Source of the DNA: an uncultured Eubacterium sp.
GTDB lineage: Bacteria > Bacillota > Clostridia > Lachnospirales > Lachnospiraceae
Length of the DNA stretch: 26,615 nt
Reading direction: 5' to 3'
Assembly: GCF_934295145.1 (NCBI RefSeq)
Contig: NZ_CAKRAS010000042.1
Location: forward strand, 1-26,615
This document shows positions 1-7,467 of the stretch, piece by piece. Each line of letters begins with the position of its first letter. Position 1 is the stretch's first letter. A program made the translations under genes and the position numbers. The notes under the pieces were generated by a model, which was not told the origin of the DNA, did no database searches, and was given only the letters and a program-made list of their open reading frames with translations.

Positions 1-114
1 GAACTGTTAGGGCACTCAGATGTCAGTACCACCATGAATGTCTATGCACACTCTACAAGAAAAGCCAAGCGGGAATCCGCAAAGTTACTTGATAAAGTGG
101 CAGGCAATGACTAA
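1..114 (+). CDS. Tyrosine recombinase/integrase, C-terminal end (partial)
   Basis: An open frame runs in from the left edge and stops with TAA at 112-114, giving 37 residues. It contains LLGHSDVSTTMNVYAHS, the typical last catalytic block of phage/Tn916-type tyrosine recombinases: the His of the LGHS box and, about ten residues later, the nucleophilic Tyr (VYAH). A basic helix (STRKAKRESAKLLDKV) follows, as in many integrases. The family cuts and rejoins DNA at attachment sites, and int genes usually sit at one end of the element they move. The window may therefore start at the right edge of an integrated element lying to the left. The N-terminal domains are outside the window. Confidence 0.88.
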   Translation, partial: ELLGHSDVSTTMNVYAHSTRKAKRESAKLLDKVAGND

Positions 115-121
115 ATAAAAC

Positions 122-171
122 TTTCCCTTATTTCCCTTACGATTATCTCATAAGGGCAAAAATAAGGGAAA
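122..171. repeat. Long palindrome just downstream of the integrase gene
   Basis: TTTCCCTTATTT (122-133) pairs perfectly with AAATAAGGGAAA (160-171). Inside it CCCTTA (134-139) pairs with TAAGGG (151-156), with a 3-nt bulge and an 11-nt loop. The TTTCCCTTA unit occurs twice in tandem in the left arm. A further AGGGAAA lies near 217-223. There is no T-run as in a normal terminator. The position directly after an integrase stop suits an attachment-site arm region or a weak bidirectional terminator; neither is proven. Confidence 0.5.
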
Positions 172-252
172 ATACATATCATTTCACTAATGAATGGACT
201 GGAAAGCCTGTAAAATAGGGAAAGTTAGAAAGATATTTCGGCAAACATGAAT

Positions 253-660
253 TTATTGAAATGTACCTTTATATTTATTATAAAGCTCTTTGATCTGTTC
301 CAGCTCAGACGCAGTCAGCGTATCTTTTGCGTATTGTTTTAATCCGGCAGTATCACCGCTGGTGATGTAGGAAGATGCTTCTTTCATGGTATCTGCGGAC
401 ATATGATTCGTAATGATCTGATCTACGGTTGCACGGTCTGTATCGCTCATAGCATCAAGGATTTCCTGGGCATTGACGCCTGCAATGGCAGATGTATCGG
501 ATGTGATTTGTGACTCCAGAAGTTTTTCAGCTACAACTCCGGTGGCTCTTGTTTTTATTTTTGGTAAGGCAACAAAATAGCCAACCAGTAAAATAATCAC
601 GATAGCAAACAGAAAAACAATAAATTTTTGAAAACGGTGCCGTTTATGTGGATATGCCAT
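253..660 (-). CDS. Small membrane-anchored protein of unknown function
   Basis: This 135-residue protein has a basic N-terminus (MAYPHKRHRFQK), one strongly hydrophobic helix (about residues 13-31), and a polar, mostly helical remainder rich in Ala, Thr, Asp and Glu. It is probably a single-pass membrane protein with its C-terminal part outside the cell. I recognise no catalytic motif and no named domain. The start is supported by AGGAGGT about 7 bases upstream (reading the minus strand from 675). It stands alone, divergent from the HAD gene, with the 72-nt repeat copy in its upstream region. No terminator is obvious after its stop. Confidence 0.75.
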   Translation of the reverse strand: MAYPHKRHRFQKFIVFLFAIVIILLVGYFVALPKIKTRATGVVAEKLLESQITSDTSAIAGVNAQEILDAMSDTDRATVDQIITNHMSADTMKEASSYITSGDTAGLKQYAKDTLTASELEQIKELYNKYKGTFQ

Positions 661-696
661 AATGTAACCTCCTCTTAATGTCGGTGAGAAAATGCA

Positions 697-768
697 ATGA
701 TACTGAGAAGAATGTAATAGATTACGTTAATCAGAATCATGTATCAAGTCTCATGTGTTGTCGATTTT
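697..768 (+). repeat. 72-nt structured repeat, copy B
   Basis: The outer stem is ATGATACTG (697-705) with CAGAATCAT (732-740), with one mismatch. The segment AGAAGAAT follows the 5' arm. After a 4-nt linker, CAAGTC (745-750) and GATTTT (763-768) form a second, weaker hairpin. Length and layout equal the copies at 15435-15506 (minus) and 17434-17505 (plus). This copy has the most mismatches and looks the most decayed. It lies in the 311-base divergent gap between the small membrane protein and the HAD gene. Confidence 0.7.
719..747 (-). promoter_or_regulatory. Possible promoter for the small membrane protein
   Basis: Reading the minus strand, TTGATA (747-742) and TAATCT (724-719) are separated by 17 bases, about 60 bases upstream of the start codon at 660. 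The -10 is imperfect. The match lies inside repeat copy B, so it may be fortuitous. Confidence 0.3.
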
Positions 769-896
769 ACCTGTTTCTACTTATTATAGCATGTATGATG
801 TGGCAAAACTGCGAATTCAAAGAATATTAAGGAAATCTTCAAACTAAGGGAAAGATTTTCGGCTGGCAAAAGTGCTTTGTGCCTTACCCTGAATAT

Positions 897-925
897 TTGC
901 ATTTGTATGTAAAAACCGTTATAAT
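897..925 (+). promoter_or_regulatory. Sigma-A type promoter of the HAD gene
   Basis: TTGCAT (897-902), a 17-base spacer, and a perfect TATAAT (920-925) lie 46 bases upstream of the HAD start codon. Confidence 0.75.
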
Positions 926-971
926 CAGAAAACAGGAAAAATGAGGTAAGAAGAAAGGAACACATACATAT

Positions 972-1751
972 ATGGCAGCGATTTTTTTTGATATTGACGG
1001 GACTTTATGGGACAGGGACAATAACATTCCACAGAGCACAAAAGAAGCAATTCATCAGCTTCAGGAGAACGGACATCAGACCTTCCTCTGCAGTGGAAGG
1101 ACACGCGTGTTTATCAACAGTGAAGAGCTGCTCGGTATGGGATTTGACGGCATTGTCTGCGGTTGTGGCACCTTTATAGAATATAAAGGAAAAGAAATGC
1201 TGTACAAAGAGATTGACCGGGAATTATTGAAAAAGGCAGTACGGATATTTTATGATTATGATATTGCCATGGTTATGGAAGGCCGCCATATGCTGTACAT
1301 GGATGCAGACAAGATCAGCAGAGATGCATACGGAAGATATCTGCTGGAGGTTATGAAAGACTGTATGCTGCCGATTCAAGGGCATGAGGAACAGTGGGAA
1401 GCAAGTAAGTTTTCTGTGCTGATTCATGATCGGGATTATCCGGCGGTGATCGAATTATTAAAGGATGATTATGATTTTATGGTTCACGGGGATGTGGCCA
1501 TGGAAGTAGTACCAAAAGGATACAGCAAAGCGAGCGGAATTGCTTTTGTATGCGAAAAACTGGGAATAGATGTAAAGGATACCTATGCATTCGGTGACAG
1601 TGCCAATGATGTAGACATGCTGGAGTTTGCCGGTGTGGGAGTCGCGATGGGTGACGGAACAGATGTGGCTAAGGAACATGCGGACTATGTGACCAAAGGA
1701 CTGCATGAAGACGGTATTTATCATGCGCTGAAGCATTTTGCATTAATCTAG
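972..1751 (+). CDS. HAD-superfamily hydrolase, Cof/YidA-like phosphatase
   Basis: This 259-residue cytosolic protein has the four HAD motifs. The nucleophile motif is DIDGT (D7, D9) and motif II is the CSGRT segment (about residues 40-44). A conserved Lys lies in the C-terminal half (PKGYSK, about 181-186), and motif IV is GDSANDVDML (about 208-217). The large insertion between motifs II and III is the C2 cap of Cof-type enzymes, and the length is normal for the family. Such proteins dephosphorylate sugar phosphates, nucleotides or cofactor phosphates using Mg2+; the substrate cannot be read from sequence. AAAGGAA about 11 bases upstream supports the ATG. The gene has its own promoter and is followed by two hairpin terminators, so it appears monocistronic. 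Confidence 0.92.
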   Translation: MAAIFFDIDGTLWDRDNNIPQSTKEAIHQLQENGHQTFLCSGRTRVFINSEELLGMGFDGIVCGCGTFIEYKGKEMLYKEIDRELLKKAVRIFYDYDIAMVMEGRHMLYMDADKISRDAYGRYLLEVMKDCMLPIQGHEEQWEASKFSVLIHDRDYPAVIELLKDDYDFMVHGDVAMEVVPKGYSKASGIAFVCEKLGIDVKDTYAFGDSANDVDMLEFAGVGVAMGDGTDVAKEHADYVTKGLHEDGIYHALKHFALI

Positions 1752-1775
1752 CACAAGTAAAACCTGTGCTATTTT
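1749..1775 (+). terminator. Terminator hairpin overlapping the HAD stop codon
   Basis: TAGCACA (1749-1755) and TGTGCTA (1765-1771) form a 7-bp stem followed by TTTT. The stem includes the stop codon of the HAD gene. It is modest on its own and is backed up by the next hairpin. Confidence 0.55.
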
Positions 1776-1826
1776 GGAAAACTAAAGCTCAAATTATTGA
1801 AAAATAAATCACAGAAAGATCAGGAT

Positions 1827-1859
1827 GACCAAAACGGTTGTTCTGGTCTTTTTTTATTT
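1827..1859 (+). terminator. Rho-independent terminator after the HAD gene
   Basis: GACCAAAAC (1827-1835) and GTTCTGGTC (1840-1848) form a 9-bp stem with one mismatch and a GGTT loop, followed by seven T, then ATTT. It lies 76 bases after the HAD stop. Confidence 0.8.
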
Positions 1860-1868
1860 GAACGCAGA

Positions 1869-1929
1869 ATAAGCATTCCCCCGCTTCAAGTACGTAGAGC
1901 ATTAAGCGGTGGGTAGGGGGGATGCTTAT
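1869..1929. repeat. Isolated 61-nt hairpin, possibly a transposon-end or guide-RNA relic
   Basis: The outer arms ATAAGCATTCCCCC (1869-1882) and GGGGGGATGCTTAT (1916-1929) form 14 pairs with one wobble. GCTT (1883-1886) pairs with AAGC (1904-1907). GGTGGGTA (1908-1915) is left as a 3' bulge, and it offers an alternative register in which CCGCTT pairs with AAGCGG. It is far more G-rich than its surroundings and has no T-run. It lies in the 370-base gap before the pilus operon. Confidence 0.6.
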
Positions 1930-1969
1930 GTCAGTTACGGATTTAAAATAGCTAGATACGGAATGACTA

Positions 1970-1998
1970 TTGTCGAAAAAAATGACAAATGATAAAGT
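1970..1998 (+). promoter_or_regulatory. Candidate pilus-operon promoter with inverted repeat
   Basis: TTGTCG (1970-1975), a 17-base spacer and TAAAGT (1993-1998) form a moderate sigma-A-like promoter about 120 bases before the adhesin gene. The inverted repeat TTGTC-N9-GACAA (1970-1988) covers the -35 and the spacer. Another small palindrome, TGTCCGACA, lies at 2091-2099. A long, operator-rich leader suits a regulated surface structure. Confidence 0.45.
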
Positions 1999-2017
1999 GG
2001 TCATCGCAAATATTTAG

Positions 2018-2093
2018 GGAATGATATCAATGAAATGTAGGGCATGAGATGAAAAATACAGCCAATTTTTATGGAAATGATATCATAAAATGT
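2018..2093 (+). promoter_or_regulatory. Pair of 21-base direct repeats in the pilus-operon leader
   Basis: GGAATGATATCAATGAAATGT (first 20 of 21 bases shown by position 2018-2038) recurs at 2073-2093 with about 18 of 21 bases conserved, allowing one compensating indel. Both contain the palindromic core TGATATCA. The starts are 55 bases apart, close to five helical turns, so both would lie on nearly the same DNA face. They sit between the candidate promoter and the ribosome site of the adhesin gene. Confidence 0.5.
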
Positions 2094-2121
2094 CCGACAA
2101 AAATAAGGTGGAGGTAAGATT

Positions 2122-5100
2122 GTGAAATTTAGGAAAAGACAACGAATCGTGTCCAATTTTCTGGGCACAATACTTAGTTTCTGCATGTTATTTATTGTTG
2201 TTGGAAGCCAGCAGACCGTGTATTCGGTACTTGCAAGTGAGCAGAATGCAGCAGAATGGAGGCAGCAACAGTCGTCAGAGACAGGTGGTGTGGGAGATCG
2301 TTTAGATGGAGATTATGCATATATTTCTGAAGTGGGAATTTTAATGGATCAGACGACAAAATCAGGTTTTGCTGTTCGCACAGGAACCGCACCATGGGAT
2401 GAAGAAACTGAAAAAAACATAGCCGGAAATGACACTACAGATTTGGATAATACGGTTCGCAGTTTTGATATTGTGAGCTATACGACATACTTCAGAAGTA
2501 AGATGAGAGATGACGCAGCATATAGCGGACACAGAACCGGAACTTTACATTTTGAATTTATTGTTCCAGGAGAATCCAATATGGTTCAATATGAAATCGA
2601 TTCTATGGGATGGCTTACGGCAAAGGCAGAGGCACAATATAAAGTTACAGAAGCAAGGTATCAGGGGCAAATCTGTCAGGTACTTCAAGGCAGTTATCTG
2701 TGGGAACCGAATGAAGATAATCCGGTAGCAATCGGAGAAAGTTATCAGGAATTGAATGTTGTGTTACGCGTCCTCGCAATGCATAACGGTGAGACACTTC
2801 AACCATATTTTACATTCTGGTTAGAAGGAAACGAAGTACAACAGGACAGAGAACAGATTGTAACAGGAAGTGATACAATCTGCTCTGCACATGGAGAGAT
2901 TGAATATAAAACAATAGAGGCTCCTGAAATAAATGTTACAGCAGCACCGCGCTACAATATTCAGTTAAAAAGCTGTGATCCCAGAGCACAGTATATTAAC
3001 TTTTTTGATTTTTCGACTGGAAATAAGCTGGCTCAGAACCAGAATGCCGGAACTGTGTATGGACGTGTGAATGTGCTTGGTATTACACTGCAGATTTATG
3101 GAAAAAGTCCACAGCATGGGTTACGTGGATGTGAAATTCCAGATGGAAAACCAATCACCTTTGATTTGGAATTAGCTTCAGAATACATAGGAACAGACGG
3201 AAACACTTATGATACCAGCGATCGGTATCAGCCATTGCTCTGGAGTCTGGATGCAAATATCAAAAGTAATGAACAGGGGGATGGACGTGAGATTGCAGGC
3301 AGTTACAAATTTGCAGCAGGCGGTGCTCCGATGAATAAAGGAACAGCATACGAAAGCTGCAAAGATGGCGGAAGATGGACAGCTGTACAGGAAGGTACGA
3401 CATTACAAATTACAGTGACAGAGTATCAGGTAGATCTGAATCAGTTACCATATGCGGACGGTAATGTAAGCCCAGGAATCTATACCTACTATGATCCGAT
3501 GACAACACAGCATTACTGGGATATTCAGCAAGCATGTTTTTCTGCCGGAGAGTGCTGGATCGTGCAGCCATTTTATGATAAAGATGAAACTTATGTGGTA
3601 GATGAATATGCTACGGGAACATTTACAATGTCGGTGACAGATCAGAATCTGAAAGCAACTGGGGAAAGCGGACAGCTACTTGATAATGTTTCAGATAATA
3701 AAAATCAGATGGAACAGTCAGATGATCATGCAGCATTGCCTATGGCGCTGGAACAGCCTGGAACCATTGATCAGTCAGTTAATTATCAGCAATATGGAAA
3801 AATCGAGTATGGTTCTTCTCTGACAGACGGATGCTTTGAGAATGGAAAAGACTGGATCGTAGCCGGTGGACAGTTAAACATTCAGGAAATGTTGAAACAG
3901 AACAGTGCAGAAGGTATGTACACTGGTGTGGCATATGATGATCTGATTAAGTTCGATGATCAGTTTTTTGAACTGGAAGAGGTAAAAAAGGGAAGCAGCG
4001 CCGGAATGCAGCAGATGACAGACCAGTTTTTATATGGTGCAAAGTCGGATAAAAGTGGTTGGAATCATCAGAATTTAAATCCTGATGAAGAAGGTTATGA
4101 TCTGGAAATGATGCAGGCAACAGCAGATGACCTGATTTTCTTTTCTTCCTTGGAGGAATTACGCAGTCATGGATACACTTGTGTGGCGGTTCTATGGGAG
4201 GCGAGAGGACTTGCATCCGCACAGTCTACCAACTGTTACATTGGTTTACAGGGAAAAGTAAAAGATACGGTACAAAGCAATCAGGTTTATATGGTGACGC
4301 ATTGTGCCAGAGCATGGAATAAACAAGATGTGGCAAAGGATATTGCTGATTTCTATAACAAAGATATAGCAGCACTGACAGATGATGATTATATCAGCTA
4401 TATGAAAAGTAAGGAATTTCCGACAAGAGCAGACAGTCAGCAATCCGTTTCTTATACAGAGTATCCAGACGCATTCTGGGTCAATGAATATGGAAGCAGA
4501 GATGGCCTAACGAATTATAAAAAAGCGGAATATAACGAATCAGGTTATGTCAGCGGTTCAGCAGGACTCAGTTACGGAGATTCCTGTCTGGTAGTGTCTT
4601 ATGCAACTCAGATATCCAAAGATACGATGCAGCAGTCTGGTACTGGAAGTGCACAGGCATCCAAGCGCGCTTATGATATGGATTCTAATCAGCGTGTAGC
4701 GGATTATGTATTGAAACCGTCGGTGAAGCGGACAGTAGGAGAATCACAGACGGAGGATATGAGTATTAAAACAACGCTGTACATAAAAGATGTTCTGCCG
4801 AAAGGGCTTCATTACATTTATGGATCTTCATATCTGGGAGGTACGTATACGCAGCGTTCCGAAGGAAAACAGGGACAGATAGAAAATGGGCAGAAGCTGG
4901 ATCCGGAGATTACCGAAAATGAAGATGGAACGACAACGCTTGTATGGACATTGAAAAATGTGGTTTTTACAAATCAGGAAATAATGTATTTTGATCCTAT
5001 TTACTATTCCTGTGAGATTGGTACAGTTGGAGATGAAAAGACGGATGTAATAAATAATCAGCAATTATTAAATCAGGTCTATATTTGGGGTAGTGATGAG

Positions 5101-5814
5101 CAAAAGAGAGATTTCACAGAGAAAAATGGAAACATGGCCGCAATAAGTATCCAGGTAAGTAAAAATAATTCAGTCAGTCTCGCAAAAATTGCAGACAAAG
5201 CGGTAGTGGAGCCGGGAGAAAGTATTGGTGCAGTGTTAAATGTCGGAAATAATGCCGATAATACTATGAATCTGATTGCTATGGACAGTCTGCCTTACGA
5301 TGGTGATGAGGTTGGTTCTTCTTTTGATGGAGACTGTCAGGTGACGGAATTTAGGATACTAACACCGAAATTACTGGATAAGTTACGGATTTATTATACA
5401 GATGATGTTGCCCAGAGAGGAAAAACGAGTATGGATTATGTTAGCTCTGATTTTCAGAGCGAAGCAGGATGGAAGTTACTAACCGCAGATTCTGATACGG
5501 GAGTTGTAACCCTTCCAGATAATTTCTGCCCGACTGCGATTGCAGTGGTAGGCGAATTACCAGGACAGAAAACATTAAAAATGCATATTACAATGTCGGT
5601 ACCGAATGGAAAAAGCGGTGATTATGTGATCAACAGGCTGACACGCGACAGTCTGGAAAGTGATTCCAGAACTTATATTTATGAGGAAGAAGATCCTCCT
5701 GTAACAGGAGTGAATGAACATACACCGGGAAAAATATCTTATGTGACGGGAGCAGCAGGAGTTATGGTGATAATCCTTCTGATTGTACAACGTTTACGGA
5801 GAAAACACAGATGA
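2122..5814 (+). CDS. Large cell-wall-anchored surface protein, putative pilus tip/ancillary adhesin
   Basis: This 1230-residue protein starts at a GTG preceded by GGTGGAGGT. Its basic N-terminus plus hydrophobic helix (about 1-39, ending VLAS) is an export signal. The C-terminus is a cell-wall sorting signal: PPVTG (1192-1196), a hydrophobic span (about 1207-1223) and a basic tail (RLRRKHR). The motif departs from LPXTG. Two segments near 865-1000 and 1015-1190 read like the repeated beta-sandwich (DUF11-like) domains of Gram-positive surface proteins; the N-terminal 800 residues are not recognised. Its place before SipA, pilin and class B sortase equals that of Cpa in streptococcal FCT-3 islands. 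The inferred job is adhesion at the pilus tip. It overlaps the next gene by 4 bases (ATGA), which implies translational coupling. Confidence 0.85.
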   Translation: MKFRKRQRIVSNFLGTILSFCMLFIVVGSQQTVYSVLASEQNAAEWRQQQSSETGGVGDRLDGDYAYISEVGILMDQTTKSGFAVRTGTAPWDEETEKNIAGNDTTDLDNTVRSFDIVSYTTYFRSKMRDDAAYSGHRTGTLHFEFIVPGESNMVQYEIDSMGWLTAKAEAQYKVTEARYQGQICQVLQGSYLWEPNEDNPVAIGESYQELNVVLRVLAMHNGETLQPYFTFWLEGNEVQQDREQIVTGSDTICSAHGEIEYKTIEAPEINVTAAPRYNIQLKSCDPRAQYINFFDFSTGNKLAQNQNAGTVYGRVNVLGITLQIYGKSPQHGLRGCEIPDGKPITFDLELASEYIGTDGNTYDTSDRYQPLLWSLDANIKSNEQGDGREIAGSYKFAAGGAPMNKGTAYESCKDGGRWTAVQEGTTLQITVTEYQVDLNQLPYADGNVSPGIYTYYDPMTTQHYWDIQQACFSAGECWIVQPFYDKDETYVVDEYATGTFTMSVTDQNLKATGESGQLLDNVSDNKNQMEQSDDHAALPMALEQPGTIDQSVNYQQYGKIEYGSSLTDGCFENGKDWIVAGGQLNIQEMLKQNSAEGMYTGVAYDDLIKFDDQFFELEEVKKGSSAGMQQMTDQFLYGAKSDKSGWNHQNLNPDEEGYDLEMMQATADDLIFFSSLEELRSHGYTCVAVLWEARGLASAQSTNCYIGLQGKVKDTVQSNQVYMVTHCARAWNKQDVAKDIADFYNKDIAALTDDDYISYMKSKEFPTRADSQQSVSYTEYPDAFWVNEYGSRDGLTNYKKAEYNESGYVSGSAGLSYGDSCLVVSYATQISKDTMQQSGTGSAQASKRAYDMDSNQRVADYVLKPSVKRTVGESQTEDMSIKTTLYIKDVLPKGLHYIYGSSYLGGTYTQRSEGKQGQIENGQKLDPEITENEDGTTTLVWTLKNVVFTNQEIMYFDPIYYSCEIGTVGDEKTDVINNQQLLNQVYIWGSDEQKRDFTEKNGNMAAISIQVSKNNSVSLAKIADKAVVEPGESIGAVLNVGNNADNTMNLIAMDSLPYDGDEVGSSFDGDCQVTEFRILTPKLLDKLRIYYTDDVAQRGKTSMDYVSSDFQSEAGWKLLTADSDTGVVTLPDNFCPTAIAVVGELPGQKTLKMHITMSVPNGKSGDYVINRLTRDSLESDSRTYIYEEEDPPVTGVNEHTPGKISYVTGAAGVMVIILLIVQRLRRKHR

Positions 5815-6296
5815 GGAAGGAACTTCGAGGTTTAATTTTGAAAGCAGGTGCTGCATTTGTGGCATTTGTGATATTGACTGGGCTTATATTTGGATTTGAC
5901 AGACAGTGTGGTGACAGCATGAGCCCGGCAGTAAAAGATGGCGATCTGGTCTTTTTTTACAGACTGCAGAAAGAATATAATCGTTCGGACCTAGTTGTTC
6001 TTGAAAAGGAGGGCGATGTGCAGGTGCGAAGAATTATTGCAGGACCGGGCGACCGTGTGGATATTTCCGAAAATGGTTTGGAGATTAACGGATATCTGCA
6101 GCAGGAAGATGATATTTACACGGATACCATGCGGTTTGCAGAAGGGATTGATTTTCCGGTTACAGTGGGGCAGGAAGAATATTTTGTCCTTGGTGATAAC
6201 AGAGAAAATGCCAGAGACAGCCGTATCTACGGACTGGTAAACCAGAAGGAAATCAAGGGAACGGTAATATCGTTACTCAGAAGAAGAGGATTATAG
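5811..6296 (+). CDS. SipA-like signal peptidase I homologue of the pilus operon
   Basis: This 161-residue protein has one N-terminal membrane helix (about 10-28) and an S26-family domain. The serine box is GDSMSP, with candidate nucleophile S36. The second box reads VRRIIAGPGD (72-81) and the last boxes are GDNR (128-131) and DSR (136-138). In active bacterial type I enzymes the second box carries the general-base Lys directly before a conserved Arg; here that position is Arg (R73-R74). In group A Streptococcus the pilus protein SipA is a signal-peptidase homologue that lacks the catalytic pair and acts as an assembly factor. I infer an assembly role, with signal-peptidase activity uncertain. 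It is translationally coupled to the adhesin gene. Confidence 0.88.
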   Translation: MRKELRGLILKAGAAFVAFVILTGLIFGFDRQCGDSMSPAVKDGDLVFFYRLQKEYNRSDLVVLEKEGDVQVRRIIAGPGDRVDISENGLEINGYLQQEDDIYTDTMRFAEGIDFPVTVGQEEYFVLGDNRENARDSRIYGLVNQKEIKGTVISLLRRRGL

Positions 6297-6390
6297 TTGG
6301 CTGAAAACACAGTAATCAGTAATCACAGATGAAAATGAAAATTTTTATAAATGATAAGCATGAAAAAAGTAAAAGAAGGAGAAAATTGAT

Positions 6391-7461
6391 TTGAAAAAAC
6401 GAATTGGAATTTTATTACTGACAGGTCTTATTTTTGCAGGAATGAGTGGAGTGACTGCGTTTGCGGAAGATGCAGGTGCAGCAATTCCGAATGTAACGAC
6501 AAGTACAGATGTGAATGATGTAACGCTACCATTTACAAAAAATCTGAAAATTGCCGAGGGTGTGACAGTACCAACACAGACGTTTGGATTTGAAATCACA
6601 GCGCAGACAGATGGTGCACCACAGGCTACTATGAGCTCTGTTTCCTATACAAGCCAGGATGAAACGGGTGCGTTAACAGCAGAAAATACATATGTAATTT
6701 CTAAAGATGCTACTATTTCATTTGCACCGTTTACAAAAGCTGGCGTATACGAATATGAAGTAAAAGAAACGAGAGGAAATGGGGAGGGCATGTCATATGA
6801 TGCCGGAACTTATACCCTCAGAGTGTATGTGGTCAACAGTGACAATGGTGGATTTAAGGTTAAGACGATTACGGCTGAAAAAGATAATACAAAGCAGGAT
6901 AAAATTGCATTTGACAACCAGTATGTTAAAAATGGATCACTTATTATTCACAAAGACACAGTAGGAGAGCAGGCAGATAAAAAGAAAGATTTTACATTTA
7001 AGATTAGATTTCTGAAATCTGGAACAGAGGCAGAAAATGTTACTTCTTATATCGGAAAAATTGGAAATGTAGAAATTGTCTGTTCAATAGGACAGGACAC
7101 AGAGTTCCAGCTTCATGATGGAGAAGAACTGTCTTTTGAATCCCTTCCGGTTGGAACAAGATACATTGTAACGGAGATAGAAGAGAATGATAACTATACA
7201 CCATCCATTCAGGTAATATCATCAGGTACAGAGGTGCATCGGGCAGATGGAACAGATGGTACAGATCTGTCTTCAAGTGATAATGGAACAGATACGATTC
7301 TGGTGGGCGAGCAGGAAAATAAAGTTATTTTCACAAATACATATGCTGATACACCAACCACAGGTCTGTTTTTACAGCGTCTACCGTTTTGGGTTATGAT
7401 CCTCGCAGCCGTTTGTGCAATTGCTGGTTTGGCTGTTGTAAATGGCAGAAAAAGAAGCTAG
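6391..7461 (+). CDS. Major pilin, FctA/Spy0128-like with two isopeptide domains
   Basis: This 356-residue protein starts at a TTG, nine bases after AGAAGGAG. The signal peptide covers about 1-25 (cleavage after TAFA). Two Ig-like domains follow. Domain 1 has K50 (PFTK), E126 (YEVKE) and N176 (FDNQY). Domain 2 has K188 (LIIHK), E262 (VTE) and N316 (FTNTY). These K-E-N sets match the self-forming Lys-Asn isopeptide bonds of streptococcal FctA pilins. The sorting signal is TPTTG (321-325), a hydrophobic span (about 331-350) and NGRKRS. The protein should be polymerised into a pilus shaft by the class B sortase encoded next. The lysine used for polymerisation cannot be assigned; those between 163 and 180 are candidates. 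Confidence 0.92.
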   Translation: MKKRIGILLLTGLIFAGMSGVTAFAEDAGAAIPNVTTSTDVNDVTLPFTKNLKIAEGVTVPTQTFGFEITAQTDGAPQATMSSVSYTSQDETGALTAENTYVISKDATISFAPFTKAGVYEYEVKETRGNGEGMSYDAGTYTLRVYVVNSDNGGFKVKTITAEKDNTKQDKIAFDNQYVKNGSLIIHKDTVGEQADKKKDFTFKIRFLKSGTEAENVTSYIGKIGNVEIVCSIGQDTEFQLHDGEELSFESLPVGTRYIVTEIEENDNYTPSIQVISSGTEVHRADGTDGTDLSSSDNGTDTILVGEQENKVIFTNTYADTPTTGLFLQRLPFWVMILAAVCAIAGLAVVNGRKRS

Positions 7462-7467
7462 ATTAAC

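Noticed and set aside
777..965. 62-codon minus-strand frame in the gap before the HAD gene
   Set aside because: It overlaps the HAD promoter, has no ribosome site and no recognisable protein features.
6360..6389. Nine-codon frame (MKKVKEGEN) before the pilin gene
   Set aside because: It contains the pilin ribosome site and has none of its own; most likely chance.
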